From: Endozoicomonas sp. G2_1
GTDB taxonomy: Bacteria > Pseudomonadota > Gammaproteobacteria > Enterobacterales > Alteromonadaceae
DNA length: 64,000 nucleotides
NCBI RefSeq assembly: GCF_017744155.1
Contig: NZ_JAGHQT010000007.1
Coordinates: 1 to 64,000 of the forward strand
Direction: 5' to 3'
Under the pieces are notes generated by a model. It was not told the origin of the DNA. It ran no database searches and saw only the letters and a program-made list of their open reading frames with translations. The translations under genes and the position numbers were made by a program. The first letter of the stretch is position 1. The number at the start of each line of letters is the position of its first letter. Below are positions 52,622 to 62,650 of this stretch, piece by piece.

Positions 52622-54853
52622 TTATGGCGTGATTCTTTGATATTTGGTTTTTAACATACCGAGCTCACGGGCTTTATCAATACTGGCGTAGATATCATTT
52701 TGCTTGTTAAAAACCACATTGAGGGCATTTTTTTCAATGTTGATATCGCCACGCCAGTATTGATTGGTATTGTTGTCATTGTCTAATTGCGCTTGCTGGC
52801 TAAGATCAAAAGTACAGTGGCTAACAACACTTTCAATAAACTGGCTCATTTGCTCAGACATTGGTTTAGGCAAGTTATCAAGCGTTATTGATAACACATT
52901 AATGATCTGCTGGCTATTTTCCGGTAGCTTGATTAACGGCAACAAATGTTGCTCAACTAGCGCTCTCTCATCCGAGTCACCAAGCCACAAGACACTGTTA
53001 TTTTGCATCATCACTAAAGTGTTAGGTTGCACTTGTTTAATGGCCTGATATATCGAACGCTGAGCTTGAGTGATGGCTGCATAACTATTAGCGGCAGTAT
53101 CTGTTGATGAAATACTCAGTACATTCAAATACTTTTTATCGCTTGTGCTAACCGATAATGAAAGTTGCTGCCAAAATTGTTGCCAACTTAACAGCTGAGC
53201 AAACTGCTCGTTATTAACGCGTTGTTGTAGACTTCTTTTTTGACGGAAGGTGATCAGTGAAACAAGTGTTAGTATTAAAGAAATACCAAGCAAAATATAG
53301 AAATACTGCTGATATCGACTAAGTGTCGTTTTGCTCTGAGTTAACTGACTATCAGCTTCGGCGAGTGAAACATTAAGCTGAGCATTAGTAAGCTGCTGTT
53401 CGGTATTGGTAATTGATACTTGTTCTAATTCTTCAAGCGCTTGTTGTTTGCGTGCTAACCTTTTGCTCGCCAACTGATACGCTCGTTGATAATTTTGGTT
53501 GCTTAGGTACAACTGGCTAAGAAGCTCCTCTATGCGCTCAATAACTGCCGGGTACTCGGTGACTTTCTCGTTGTTTAATGTTTGCTCTAGCAGGTTTTGG
53601 GCAAGGGGATATTTTTGCTGGCGATTTGCCAATTCAGCTAGTGCTGTGTTATTTAACGCCCAAAAATAGGGAAATTCTTCGGGGTTTAAAATTCTATCGG
53701 CAGCACCTAAGTAATTTTGTGCTTGCTCAATGTTATTTTCTGCTAAATAGGCTTTACCGATAACGTGCTCAAGCTGACTGATGTTGGTTTTATCATCTAA
53801 TTCTTGTGCTAATGCTAACGCATTTAAAAAGTGAATTAACGCCTGATCTAAACTATTGCCTTTTGCCAGGTAGGCATCGCCTAGTACCCGCATGGCTTTG
53901 ACTTGTAGTCGTTTTTGCCCCATATCAAGATAGAGGGAAGCGGCATTATTGGCGTACTCGATACTTTTATCAAACAAACCTTGTTCGCTAAAGATAATTG
54001 ACAGCCTCAGCTCAATAGAAGCAACTCTGGGTTTAGGTGTTTTTGAGTTAACCAGTTTTAACGCGTTTTGATAGTGGCGGTGAGCCTTGGCGAGTTTGTT
54101 TTGCTGAAAGCTAACGCGACCAGCAATAATATTGGCATAGAGCAGATCATCTGTATGTGAACTTTGCTCGGCAATTTTGATTGCTTGCTCAATGTAAATT
54201 TGTGCTTTATCGAGTTCTGCTTTTTGGTTGTACGCCTGAGTCATTGCCGTTGACAGATCAAAAGTCAAACGGCTCGCATCTTGGTGTTGACTCAATTTTA
54301 CCGCGTCAAAAGCTAATGCTAGATCGACAATAGCGCGGTCGGTATCGCGAAATAAAATGCCATAGGTCTTTGCCCGTTCAAGTAGACTGCGGGCTTGATA
54401 ATAGGGACCAATATCTTCACTGAGCTTTATCGCAAGATCGAAATACTTTATTGCTAACTCTTTTTTATTGTTTAAGCGGTAGCTGTAGGCGAGGTTGTGT
54501 TGGATAAAGTAACGGCTTTGCTTTGACAAATTGTTTTGTTCAAGCATTGGAGAGAGCTGCTCGATTGCTGTGCCCGAGTCTTTGGCAACGAGCGATTGGT
54601 AGCTGTCGGTAAAGGGTTTGATATCGGCTATTTCGGCGTTAACGGCGAAAGCGAACGTTAGCGAAGCGAGCAGTGTCATTCGTTTAAGTATTATGTGTTT
54701 AACTGCTAGCTGCTTAACCGAGTAGCTCGATGCAAAACGCTTATTTTGAATAACACGATTACAATGATTTTGTCGAATATTCGATGATTGAGCTTGCCCG
54801 CCAAGTAGTGGCAAATTGCGCCGAGCAGCACGAGCGAATATCGATAAAAGCAT
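52622..54853 (-). CDS. TPR-repeat membrane protein with unknown C-terminal domain
   Basis: Up to 743 residues. A signal peptide-like segment (MTLLASLTFAFAVNA) lies at residue 59, so translation may start at 54679 rather than 54853; neither has a clear ribosome site. About ten TPR repeats follow, then a coiled coil, one membrane helix (FYILLGISLILTLVSLITF) and a cytoplasmic part of about 190 residues that looks like a degenerate GGDEF-size domain without the motif. The layout is of a periplasmic TPR sensor. Its partner is unknown. Confidence 0.7.
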   Translation of the reverse strand: MLLSIFARAARRNLPLLGGQAQSSNIRQNHCNRVIQNKRFASSYSVKQLAVKHIILKRMTLLASLTFAFAVNAEIADIKPFTDSYQSLVAKDSGTAIEQLSPMLEQNNLSKQSRYFIQHNLAYSYRLNNKKELAIKYFDLAIKLSEDIGPYYQARSLLERAKTYGILFRDTDRAIVDLALAFDAVKLSQHQDASRLTFDLSTAMTQAYNQKAELDKAQIYIEQAIKIAEQSSHTDDLLYANIIAGRVSFQQNKLAKAHRHYQNALKLVNSKTPKPRVASIELRLSIIFSEQGLFDKSIEYANNAASLYLDMGQKRLQVKAMRVLGDAYLAKGNSLDQALIHFLNALALAQELDDKTNISQLEHVIGKAYLAENNIEQAQNYLGAADRILNPEEFPYFWALNNTALAELANRQQKYPLAQNLLEQTLNNEKVTEYPAVIERIEELLSQLYLSNQNYQRAYQLASKRLARKQQALEELEQVSITNTEQQLTNAQLNVSLAEADSQLTQSKTTLSRYQQYFYILLGISLILTLVSLITFRQKRSLQQRVNNEQFAQLLSWQQFWQQLSLSVSTSDKKYLNVLSISSTDTAANSYAAITQAQRSIYQAIKQVQPNTLVMMQNNSVLWLGDSDERALVEQHLLPLIKLPENSQQIINVLSITLDNLPKPMSEQMSQFIESVVSHCTFDLSQQAQLDNDNNTNQYWRGDINIEKNALNVVFNKQNDIYASIDKARELGMLKTKYQRITP

Positions 54854-54959
54854 AATGAACCTACAGTAACATTAATTTGAAGTATTAAATCGATATTCTA
54901 CGTAGGTGTGGCCTATGACCTCAAGCGCAATTGATTGTTTTAGGTAAAATATTTTTTAA

Positions 54960-55153
54960 CCTCAACTTTGGATAAGAAATCGTGAATAACTATAGTATTC
55001 AGTCAGTTAGTTTTTTTATGCTTCTTCTAGTGAGAAATTTTGGCTGAAATCAAGGCGAATTTGCGCGTCAATAGCTTGCCTATTGCAAGTGAATTCAACG
55101 CGGATAGCAGTAAAAATAGCCGCTAGAAGCACATTAGTTATCCAAAGCTGAGG
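54960..55153. repeat. MITE-like element with 16-bp terminal inverted repeats
   Basis: A 194-bp unit bounded by CCTCAACTTTGGATAA and TTATCCAAAGCTGAGG (15 of 16 pairs match). Nested inside are TGCTTCTTCTAG and CTAGAAGCA, also inverted. No gene inside. It lies between ycgB and the TPR gene, where it may alter the promoter of the latter. Confidence 0.72.
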
Positions 55154-55175
55154 TTTTTTAGTAAGCCCCAAACAT

Positions 55176-56750
55176 TTAGTTATCTTCTTTTGCTTTTGGG
55201 CGAGGGCATTGAGCGATGATATGATCGTGACCATGCTCGTCGGTTTCAACCAGTTTGACCTCAAACTGCCACAGGTGGTACAAGTGTTTTAGCACTTCAT
55301 CTTTACTGTCAGCCAATGGAATATCTTGATGTGGCGTATATTTTAGCGTTAATGAACGGTCGCCATGAATATTGGCGTCGGTAATTTGAATATTAGCTTC
55401 CAAATTACTCAAATTATACTGATTTGATAGTGCTGTTCGTATTTCTTGGTAACCGCTGTCATTGTGAATAGCGGCAATTTCAACGAAGCTGTTTTTTTCG
55501 TCATCGTGAATCTGAAACAACTTAAAGTCACGGATTAGCTTTGGCGACAAAAATTGGCTAATGAAGCTTTCGTCTTTGAAGTTCTCCATTGCCCAATGCA
55601 AGGTTTTTAACCAATCGCTGCCAGCAATATCGGGGAACCAGCGCTTGTCTTCTTCGGTCGGATGCTGACAAATGCGTTTGATATCAACAAACATGTTGAA
55701 GCCCAGCGCATAAGGGTTAATACCAGAATAGTATTGGCTATTGAACTCAGGCTGAGCAACGACATTAGTATGACTGTGTAAAAACTCAATCATAAATTTG
55801 TCGCTAACTAAACCTTCGTCGTACAAATGGTTGAGAATAGTGTAATGCCAAAAACAGGCCCAACCCTCGTTCATCACTTGGGTTTGTTTTTGTGGATAGA
55901 AATACTGAGAGATTTTTCGCACAATTCGCACTATTTCGCGTTGCCAAGGCGTCAATAGAGGCGCATTTTTCTCGATAAAATAAAGCAAGTTCTCCTGCGG
56001 CTCGGCCGGAAATTTTTGCGTTTTGGGTTGGCTATGGCTGTCGTCTTTGGGCAGTGTTCGCCACAACATATTTACTTGAGACTGCAAGTAGGCCTCGCGC
56101 TCTTGCTGACGTTTATCTTCCTCCTCTAAAGAAATTTTTTGTGGCCTTTTGTAGCGGTCGACGCCGTGGTTCATCAGAGCATGACATGCATCTAAACAGG
56201 CTTCGACTTCGTCAATACCGTATTTTTGCTCACATTCGTGAATGTAGTTTTTGGCAAACAGTAAGTAATCAACAATGGAGTCGGCGTCGGTCCACGATTT
56301 GAACAAATAGTTGCCTTTGAAGAAAGAATTGTGGCCATAACACGCGTGCGCCATCACTAAGGCTTGCATGGTCATGGTGTTTTCTTCCATTAAATAAGCA
56401 ATACAAGGGTTTGAGTTGATGACGATTTCATAGGCTAAGCCCATGTAACCGCGTTTGTAGGTTTGTTCAGTTTGAATAAACTTTTTGCCATAACTCCAAT
56501 GGCTGTAACCAATTGGCATACCAACGCTAGCGTAGGCATCCATCATTTGCTCAGCGGTAATCACTTCTATTTGGTTCGGGTAAAAATCGAGCTGATAATA
56601 GTTTGCAACTCGTTCAATTTCGACTTGATACTGCTCTAGTAGTTCGAAGGTCCACTCTGGACTATCACTTAACATTTTTACCGTACCTTGGTTTTTCGTA
56701 TCTTGGTTAGGTATGGTTTGATTTGGCATAGTATTGGCTTGTTCTGACAT
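55176..56750 (-). CDS. ycgB: SpoVR family protein YcgB
   Basis: A 524-residue SpoVR-family protein, matching YcgB length (510). Recognisable blocks are YGHNSFFKGNYLF, MNEGWACFWHYTILN and NPYALGFNMFVDIKRIC. The Bacillus member affects spore cortex; the gammaproteobacterial role is unknown but it goes with PrkA and YeaH. The ATG at 56750 has GGAGTG upstream. Last gene of prkA-yeaH-ycgB, 48 bp after yeaH. Confidence 0.93.
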   Translation of the reverse strand: MSEQANTMPNQTIPNQDTKNQGTVKMLSDSPEWTFELLEQYQVEIERVANYYQLDFYPNQIEVITAEQMMDAYASVGMPIGYSHWSYGKKFIQTEQTYKRGYMGLAYEIVINSNPCIAYLMEENTMTMQALVMAHACYGHNSFFKGNYLFKSWTDADSIVDYLLFAKNYIHECEQKYGIDEVEACLDACHALMNHGVDRYKRPQKISLEEEDKRQQEREAYLQSQVNMLWRTLPKDDSHSQPKTQKFPAEPQENLLYFIEKNAPLLTPWQREIVRIVRKISQYFYPQKQTQVMNEGWACFWHYTILNHLYDEGLVSDKFMIEFLHSHTNVVAQPEFNSQYYSGINPYALGFNMFVDIKRICQHPTEEDKRWFPDIAGSDWLKTLHWAMENFKDESFISQFLSPKLIRDFKLFQIHDDEKNSFVEIAAIHNDSGYQEIRTALSNQYNLSNLEANIQITDANIHGDRSLTLKYTPHQDIPLADSKDEVLKHLYHLWQFEVKLVETDEHGHDHIIAQCPRPKAKEDN

Positions 56751-56798
56751 CACAATAACACTCCAATGTTAATTTATTGAGTACAATGGCGATTAGCG

Positions 56799-58076
56799 CT
56801 ACGCCACCTGTTGACGATTCTTTTTAAATAACTGACGAAATACTGGGTAAATGTCTTCAACACTTCGAATGTGCTGCATGGCAAAGTGAGAATGGCTGGC
56901 AGCGAGTTTTTCATATTCGTGCCAGAGCGTTTGATGTGCGCGCTGGGTAATTTCAATGTAGCTAAAGTAACGCACCAGTTTTAGTAATTTTTGTTGCAAC
57001 AGTTGATTGCAATAGGGGGAATCATCGGCCCAGTTGTCGCCGTCAGACGCTTGTGCACCATAGATGTTCCAGTTGCCGTCAAGATAGCGTTCAACAATGA
57101 TTTTGTGCATCAACTCTAAGGCACTTGATGCTATGGTACCGCCAGTTTCTTGTGAGTAGAAAAACTCTTGCTCATCAACCTCTTTGGCTTGGGTGTGATG
57201 GCGAATGTAAACGACATCGATAGATTGATAGGTTCGAGTTAAAAACAGATACAACAAAATATAAAAACGCTTAGCCATATCTTTGGTGGCTTGATCCATT
57301 GAGCCAGAAACATCCATTAGGCAAAACATGACGGCTTTTGACGTCGGCACTGCTTGTTTTGCATAGTTGCGGTACTGCAAATCAAAACTGTCAATAAATG
57401 GCACTTTGGCAATTTTACTTTTCAGCTGAGCTATCTCGGCTTCTAAGTTGCGTTTTTGTTGAATATTTTCGTGGGGATCTTGCGCCAATTGTTCAAGCGC
57501 GTTTTGACACTCATGCAACTGCCTGCGCTTACTAGCTGTCATTGCAATTCGTCGTGCAATTGAGCCCTGTAAAGATTTAACGATATCGATATTGGCCGGT
57601 ACGCCCTCTGCGCAATAACCACTGCGCACAGTCTTGTACTCAACCATTTTGTCTAATTGATTTTTCTCTAAATTAGGCAGCTCGAGATCTTCAAACAACA
57701 AATTGAGGTATTCGTCTTTTGAAATAGAAAAGACAAAGTCGTCGTTTCCCTCACCAGAGTCACTGGCATTACCTTGACCGGAGCCTTGCCCTTGCCCTTG
57801 TTGTGGTCGTTTTATTTTATCGCCCTTGGTGAACTGATCATTGCCAGGGTGAACGCGATCGCGCACGCCACCTTGACCTTGGTGAAAAATAGGTTCACTA
57901 AGGTCTTTTTTCGGGATAACAACACTTTCACCACTGTCGACATCGGTAACACTGCGACCATTAATGCTGTCAGAAACTGATTTTTTGATCTGACTTTTGT
58001 AGCGTCGTAAAAATCGCTGCCGATTTACCGTACTTTTGTTCTTGCTGTTTAAACGCCTGTCAATAAAATTGGCCAT
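56799..58076 (-). CDS. yeaH: YeaH/YhbH family protein (DUF444)
   Basis: A 425-residue DUF444 protein. The C-terminal half has a von Willebrand A-like fold with a MIDAS-type motif [15 protein letters not shown] and [16 protein letters not shown]. The N-terminus is basic ([22 protein letters not shown]). Sits 29 bp after prkA. In E. coli YeaG and YeaH act together under nitrogen or carbon stress. Confidence 0.94.
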   Translation of the reverse strand: MANFIDRRLNSKNKSTVNRQRFLRRYKSQIKKSVSDSINGRSVTDVDSGESVVIPKKDLSEPIFHQGQGGVRDRVHPGNDQFTKGDKIKRPQQGQGQGSGQGNASDSGEGNDDFVFSISKDEYLNLLFEDLELPNLEKNQLDKMVEYKTVRSGYCAEGVPANIDIVKSLQGSIARRIAMTASKRRQLHECQNALEQLAQDPHENIQQKRNLEAEIAQLKSKIAKVPFIDSFDLQYRNYAKQAVPTSKAVMFCLMDVSGSMDQATKDMAKRFYILLYLFLTRTYQSIDVVYIRHHTQAKEVDEQEFFYSQETGGTIASSALELMHKIIVERYLDGNWNIYGAQASDGDNWADDSPYCNQLLQQKLLKLVRYFSYIEITQRAHQTLWHEYEKLAASHSHFAMQHIRSVEDIYPVFRQLFKKNRQQVA

Positions 58077-58105
58077 ATACTACTCCTCATCAGTTAACTA
58101 CTCTA

Positions 58106-60040
58106 TTACGAGGATTTTCTGGCACGCAAATACCATTCAGATAGCAGCCTGACTTGTTTTTGGGTATAGCCTTTTGACATCATGCGCTCAACAAAGTCAT
58201 CGTGCTTTTGTTGGTCTTCGGTAGACGTTTTTGCATTGAACGAAATAACCGGAAGTAAGTCTTCGGTATTTGAAAACATTTTCTTTTCGATGACCGTGCG
58301 CAGTTTTTCATAGCTAGTCCACAATGGGTTTTTGCCATTGTTATTGGCTTTAGCGCGCAAGACAAAGTTAACGATTTCATTGCGAAAATCTTTCGGGTTA
58401 CTAATTCCAGCTGGCTTTTCTATTTTTTCCAGCTCGTTGTTTAAGGCTTCTCGGTCGAATAATTGACCCGTTTCGGCATCTCGGTATTCTTGATCTTGAA
58501 TCCAGAAGTCAGCATAGGTGACATAGCGGTCGAAAATATTTTGCCCGTACTCAGAGTACGACTCTAAATAGGCTGTCTGAATTTCTTTACCGATAAATTC
58601 GATGTATTTAGGCGTTAAATATCCTTTGATGAACTCTAAATATTTCTCGGCAATTTCTTTGGGTAACTGTTCTCGTTCGATTTGCTGTTCAAGGACGTAA
58701 AACAGGTGTACAGGGTTGGCAGCGACTTCACCGTGATCAAAGTTAAAAACGCGCGACAATATTTTGAAGGCAAAACGCGTTGATAAGCCCGCCATACCTT
58801 CTTCAATACCGGCGTAGTCGCGATATTCTTGATACGATTTTGCTTTCGGGTCAGTGTCTTTGAGGCTTTCACCGTCATAGACCCGCATTTTTGAATACAA
58901 GCTTGAGTTTTCTGGTTCCATTAAGCGCGACAGCACCGTGAATTGCGCCAAGGTTTCTAGGGTGTCTGGTGCGCATTGCGCTTGACTAAGCTCACTGTTT
59001 TCAAGCAATTTTTGGTAAATTTTAACTTCTTCAGAAACGCGCATACAGTAGGGGACTTTAACGATATAAACCCTGTCTAAAAACGCTTCATTGTTTTTGT
59101 TGTTTCTGAAGCTTTGCCATTCCGATTCATTGGAGTGCGCGAGTAATATGCCGTCAAATGGCAAAGCAGACAAACCTTCGGTTGGGTTGTAATTACCTTC
59201 CTGAGTCGCGGTTAATAAGGGGTGAAGCACTTTTATCGGCGCTTTAAACATTTCGACAAATTCCATTACCCCTTGGTTGGCGCGACACAAGGCGCCTGAG
59301 TAACTATAAGCATCTGCATCGTTTTGAGCAAAATGTTCGAGTTGGCGAATATCAACTTTACCCACTAGTGATGAAATATCTTGGTTGTTGTCATCGCCCG
59401 GTTCTGTTTTGGCAATGGCAATTTGATTGAGAATAGAAGGATATACTTTGACAACACTAAACTTGGCAATATCACCTTTAAATTCTTGTAAGCGCTTGGC
59501 TGCCCATGGCGACATAATCGTGGTTAAGTAGCGTTTAGGGATTTGATATTCTTGTTGCAGTATTTTGCCATCGGCATTGGCGTCGAATAAACAAAACGGG
59601 TGGTCGTTTACTGGGCTGCGCTCGCCATTGGCACTGAGCACATAAATCGGCTCTTGTTGCATTAATGCTTTGAGTTTTTCAGCCAATGATGATTTACCGC
59701 CACCGACTGGGCCAAGTAAATACAATATTTGTTTTTTCTCTTCAAGGCCTTGAGAAGCGTGGGTTAGGTAGGAGACAATTTGCTCGATGGCATCTTCCAT
59801 GCCGTAAAACTCTGAAAATGCAGGGTAGCGTGCAATAACGCGATTAGAGAAGATTCGACTTAATCTCGGATCGTTTGCCGTGTCAATCATCTCAGGTTCG
59901 CCAATGGCTTTAAGTAGCCGCTCTGAGGCGCTAGCGTAAGCAAATTTGTCTTGACGACAAAGATCGAGAAATTCTTGAATGCTGTAGTGTTCTTCTTGCG
60001 CCTGTTCGTAACGCGTTTGAAAATGTTGAAAAATACTCAT
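58106..60040 (-). CDS. yeaG: PrkA family serine protein kinase (YeaG)
   Basis: A 644-residue protein. AAA-type ATPase part first (P-loop LLGPVGGGKSSLAEKL; then PFDGILLAHSNESEW), C-terminal kinase-like domain after about residue 400. It phosphorylates proteins on Ser in Bacillus and E. coli. The ATG at 60040 follows GGAGGCG; the longer TTG start is excluded. First gene of the yeaG-yeaH-ycgB operon. Confidence 0.95.
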   Translation of the reverse strand: MSIFQHFQTRYEQAQEEHYSIQEFLDLCRQDKFAYASASERLLKAIGEPEMIDTANDPRLSRIFSNRVIARYPAFSEFYGMEDAIEQIVSYLTHASQGLEEKKQILYLLGPVGGGKSSLAEKLKALMQQEPIYVLSANGERSPVNDHPFCLFDANADGKILQQEYQIPKRYLTTIMSPWAAKRLQEFKGDIAKFSVVKVYPSILNQIAIAKTEPGDDNNQDISSLVGKVDIRQLEHFAQNDADAYSYSGALCRANQGVMEFVEMFKAPIKVLHPLLTATQEGNYNPTEGLSALPFDGILLAHSNESEWQSFRNNKNNEAFLDRVYIVKVPYCMRVSEEVKIYQKLLENSELSQAQCAPDTLETLAQFTVLSRLMEPENSSLYSKMRVYDGESLKDTDPKAKSYQEYRDYAGIEEGMAGLSTRFAFKILSRVFNFDHGEVAANPVHLFYVLEQQIEREQLPKEIAEKYLEFIKGYLTPKYIEFIGKEIQTAYLESYSEYGQNIFDRYVTYADFWIQDQEYRDAETGQLFDREALNNELEKIEKPAGISNPKDFRNEIVNFVLRAKANNNGKNPLWTSYEKLRTVIEKKMFSNTEDLLPVISFNAKTSTEDQQKHDDFVERMMSKGYTQKQVRLLSEWYLRARKSS

Positions 60041-60301
60041 AACCGCCTCCAAAACATCATGACTATCGCTCTTTTTAGCGCAGCCGCTACATTAAAGGGT
60101 CTGAGAAAGTAGACCGGAAAAGTGACAACAGAGTTCTAACAAGAGCGCTGTTTTACTATTTATAAGCGTAGTAGGTATACGCAAGAGAACAATAAAAAGA
60201 TGGAATTTTTTGTAAATTTTTTAAACAAATTCAGCAAAGTATCTCGTTGTAATGGTTAGCTTTATTACCGAGGGTTGAGGTACGAGTTTTATGCGGGCAA
60301 T
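60041..60301. other. Intergenic region with the promoter of the yeaG operon
   Basis: About 260 bases before the sodB terminator, without a gene. CTCTTTTTAGCG and similar short stems occur but no clear sigma-54 (GG-N10-GC) element was found on the minus strand, although the E. coli operon responds to NtrC and RpoS. Confidence 0.35.
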
Positions 60302-60332
60302 AAAAAAGCCGGTAGTTAAGCTATCGGCTTTT
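60302..60332 (-). terminator. Terminator after sodB
   Basis: AAAAAAGCCGGTAG-ttaag-CTATCGGCTTTT: a stem with one G-T pair, followed on the minus strand by a T-run. It lies about 50 bases after the sodB stop. Confidence 0.85.
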
Positions 60333-60382
60333 GATGTTTTTATCGGTGGTAAATTGAGCCACCGAGGAATAATCTCTAGTGA

Positions 60383-60964
60383 TTAAGCGAAGTTTGCTGC
60401 AGCAAAATCCCAGTTGATTAGTGCCCAGAACGCAGCTAAGTAGCTAGGGCGTAAATTGCGGTAGTCGATGTAGTAGGCGTGTTCCCACAAATCAACCGTC
60501 ATTAATGGAGTAACACCTTCTTCAGTTAAAGGAGTTGCTGCATTTGAAGTGTTAACAATTGCTAAGCTGCCGTCGGCATTTTTTACTAACCACGTCCAGC
60601 TTGAGCCAAAGTTGTTTACTGCGCTGTCGTTGAATTTTTCTTGGAAAGCTTCGAAAGAACCAAAGCTTGCGTTGATTGCATCAGCTAATGCGCCAGTTGG
60701 TTGACCACCGCCATTCGGGCTTAAGCTGTTCCAGTAAAACGTGTGGTTCCAGATCTGTGCTGCATTGTTGAAAACACCACCAGTTGAAGATTTAACGATA
60801 TCTTCTAATGACTTACCTTCAAACTCAGTACCTTCGATTAAACCGTTAAGCTTAACCACGTATGTGTTGTGATGTTTGCCGTAATGATACTCAAGGGTTT
60901 CTGCTGAAATGTGCGGTTCTAAGGCATTTTGCTCGTAAGGTAACGCAGGTAATTCAATAGCCAT
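60383..60964 (-). CDS. sodB: Superoxide dismutase [Fe]
   Basis: A 193-residue iron superoxide dismutase that turns superoxide to peroxide and oxygen. Metal ligands: His in [14 protein letters not shown], His in QIWNHTFYW, and Asp/His in [28 protein letters not shown] and [12 protein letters not shown] mark the Fe rather than the Mn type. The ATG at 60964 has GGAGAG upstream; the four-codon extension is excluded. Length equals E. coli SodB. Confidence 0.96.
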   Translation of the reverse strand: MAIELPALPYEQNALEPHISAETLEYHYGKHHNTYVVKLNGLIEGTEFEGKSLEDIVKSSTGGVFNNAAQIWNHTFYWNSLSPNGGGQPTGALADAINASFGSFEAFQEKFNDSAVNNFGSSWTWLVKNADGSLAIVNTSNAATPLTEEGVTPLMTVDLWEHAYYIDYRNLRPSYLAAFWALINWDFAAANFA

Positions 60965-61347
60965 TTTTCTCTCCAAGAAAGGGTTATAAATAATTATTTT
61001 TTAGTTAACAATAAAGAAACTGTTTGTTTTTAGAAAAAACCTAGTAAAATACTCAAGTTTTCAAAAAACGTGCATAGTTTACTTATTTTTTTGTCGTTTG
61101 CCATAGTAATACTAATCTTATTAAACACTAGATTAGTCGATAGGCGAGTTTTTATGCACTGAGATGGTGTTTATTAAACATAGCCTAGTTACTTTATTGG
61201 GATGTGACAAACGAAAAACAACTCTATTAACAACAGGGCGATAACAACTATTTACTGATGATTATTGCGAAATAATCTAAATCTCGTGCTTGAATTTTGG
61301 TTTTTATGCCATATAAGTGAGTTTAGTCGTGCCGAACAGAGGTTATC
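60965..61347. other. Intergenic region, divergent promoters of sodB and grxD
   Basis: 383 bases without a credible ORF. AT-rich near sodB (AATAATTATTTTTTAGTT, possibly iron-regulated). It includes the inverted repeat described at 61260-61277. Confidence 0.4.
61260..61277. promoter_or_regulatory. 18-bp inverted repeat upstream of grxD
   Basis: GATTATT-GCGA-AATAATC, a perfect 7-bp inverted repeat about 70 bases before grxD. Spacing and place fit a dimeric regulator site; its AT-rich halves vaguely resemble a Fur half-site, but I cannot assign the protein. Confidence 0.35.
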
Positions 61348-61686
61348 ATGGATACAATTGAGCGTATTAAAGAACAAATTAGCGAAAATCACATCTTACT
61401 TTACATGAAGGGTTCTCCCAAGCTGCCAAACTGCGGCTTTTCAGCCCAAGCATCACAAGCATTAATGTCTTGCGGTGAAAAATTTGCCTACGTTGATATT
61501 TTGCAAAATCCAGATATCCGCGCTGAGTTACCTGGTTATGCCGACTGGCCTACTTTCCCACAATTATGGGTTGAAGGTGAATTGATCGGCGGTTGTGACA
61601 TTATTTTGGAAATGTATCAACAAGGCGAATTGCAAAGCTTAGTTAAAGAAGTTGCCGCGAAGCACGCAACTGAAGAAGACGCATAG
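61348..61686 (+). CDS. grxD: Monothiol glutaredoxin (Grx4)
   Basis: A 112-residue monothiol glutaredoxin. The active site is NCGFSAQA (CGFS). WPTFPQLWVEGELIGGCDII is the typical glutathione- and cluster-binding part. Grx4 carries 2Fe-2S clusters with BolA-type partners in iron metabolism. AGAGG lies about nine bases before the ATG. It sits beside sodB and a peroxiredoxin, giving a small oxidative-stress group. Confidence 0.96.
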   Translation: MDTIERIKEQISENHILLYMKGSPKLPNCGFSAQASQALMSCGEKFAYVDILQNPDIRAELPGYADWPTFPQLWVEGELIGGCDIILEMYQQGELQSLVKEVAAKHATEEDA

Positions 61687-61791
61687 TATTTATTTAATGG
61701 CGGATGTAACAGCATTCGCCTCAAAAAAAACGATAATAGTTAAGAAAAACACTTAAGCAATCATTGCTTTATTTACATATTGGAGAAGAAA

Positions 61792-62397
61792 ATGAGTGTA
61801 TTAGTTGGTCGTCCAGCCCCAGACTTTACCGCAGCAGCAGTACTTGGTAGTGGTGAAATTGTTGATAGCTTCACGTTATCAGAAGCCATCAAAGGTAAAA
61901 AAGCGGTTGTCTTCTTTTACCCGCTAGACTTCACTTTTGTATGTCCTTCAGAATTAATCGCTTTTGATCACCGTATGGACGAGTTCAAGAGCCGTGGCGT
62001 TGAAGTTATCGGTGTATCAATCGATTCTCAATTCAGCCACAACGCATGGCGTAACACACCAGTAAACGAAGGTGGTATTGGCCCAGTGCAATACACTTTA
62101 GTTGCTGATGTTAAACACGAAATTTGTCAAGCATACGACGTTGAGCATCCAGAAGCTGGCGTTGCTTTCCGTGGTTCATTCTTAATTGATGAAGAAGGTA
62201 ACGTACGTCACCAAGTAGTTAACGATTTACCACTTGGCCGCAACGTTGATGAAATGTTACGTATGGTTGATGCATTACAATTCCACCAAGATCACGGTGA
62301 AGTTTGTCCAGCAGGTTGGGAAAAAGGTGACAAAGGTATGACAGCTTCTGCTGAAGGTGTTGCCTCTTACCTAACTGACAACGCTGACGAGCTATAA
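61792..62397 (+). CDS. 2-Cys peroxiredoxin (AhpC/TSA family)
   Basis: A 201-residue typical 2-Cys peroxiredoxin that reduces peroxides. The peroxidatic Cys is in DFTFVCPSELIAF and the resolving Cys in GEVCPAGWEKG. GGAGAAG precedes the ATG at 61792; the four codons upstream are excluded. It follows grxD by 105 bp. The reductant (thioredoxin or AhpF) cannot be told from sequence. Confidence 0.95.
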   Translation: MSVLVGRPAPDFTAAAVLGSGEIVDSFTLSEAIKGKKAVVFFYPLDFTFVCPSELIAFDHRMDEFKSRGVEVIGVSIDSQFSHNAWRNTPVNEGGIGPVQYTLVADVKHEICQAYDVEHPEAGVAFRGSFLIDEEGNVRHQVVNDLPLGRNVDEMLRMVDALQFHQDHGEVCPAGWEKGDKGMTASAEGVASYLTDNADEL

Positions 62398-62450
62398 TTT
62401 TATTCACGAGTAATATTCTTACTCGCGGAGTAAAAGTTTTACTAAAAATT

Positions 62451-62478
62451 CTCGCTGAGTAATCAGCGAGGATTTTTT
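62451..62478 (+). terminator. Terminator after the peroxiredoxin gene
   Basis: CTCGCTGA-gtaa-TCAGCGAG followed by a T-run (62473-62478). A second CGAGTAA/TTACTCG stem lies just before it. Confidence 0.85.
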
Positions 62479-62522
62479 ATATACAGGACGTATGGTATTC
62501 CGCGGTGCCATGGCCGAGAGTT

Positions 62523-62558
62523 TCTATCTCTATCTCTATCTCTATCTCTATCTCTATC
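62523..62558 (+). repeat. Hexanucleotide microsatellite (TCTATC x6)
   Basis: Six exact tandem copies of TCTATC, non-coding, 93 bases before the downstream hydrolase start at 62651. Copy number could vary by slipped replication. Confidence 0.95.
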
Positions 62559-62650
62559 TTATATCCTTTCCCGCTACCTCTTGCTCTGTTATCCAAAAGC
62601 GGTTATTTTAATTTAATCGATGTCTGGTCTGACCTTTGAGGGAAAAGAAA

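Noticed and set aside
55016..55264. An 82-codon minus-strand frame overlapping the ycgB 3' end
   Set aside because: It covers the MITE-like element and reads through the end of ycgB in another frame; no family features.
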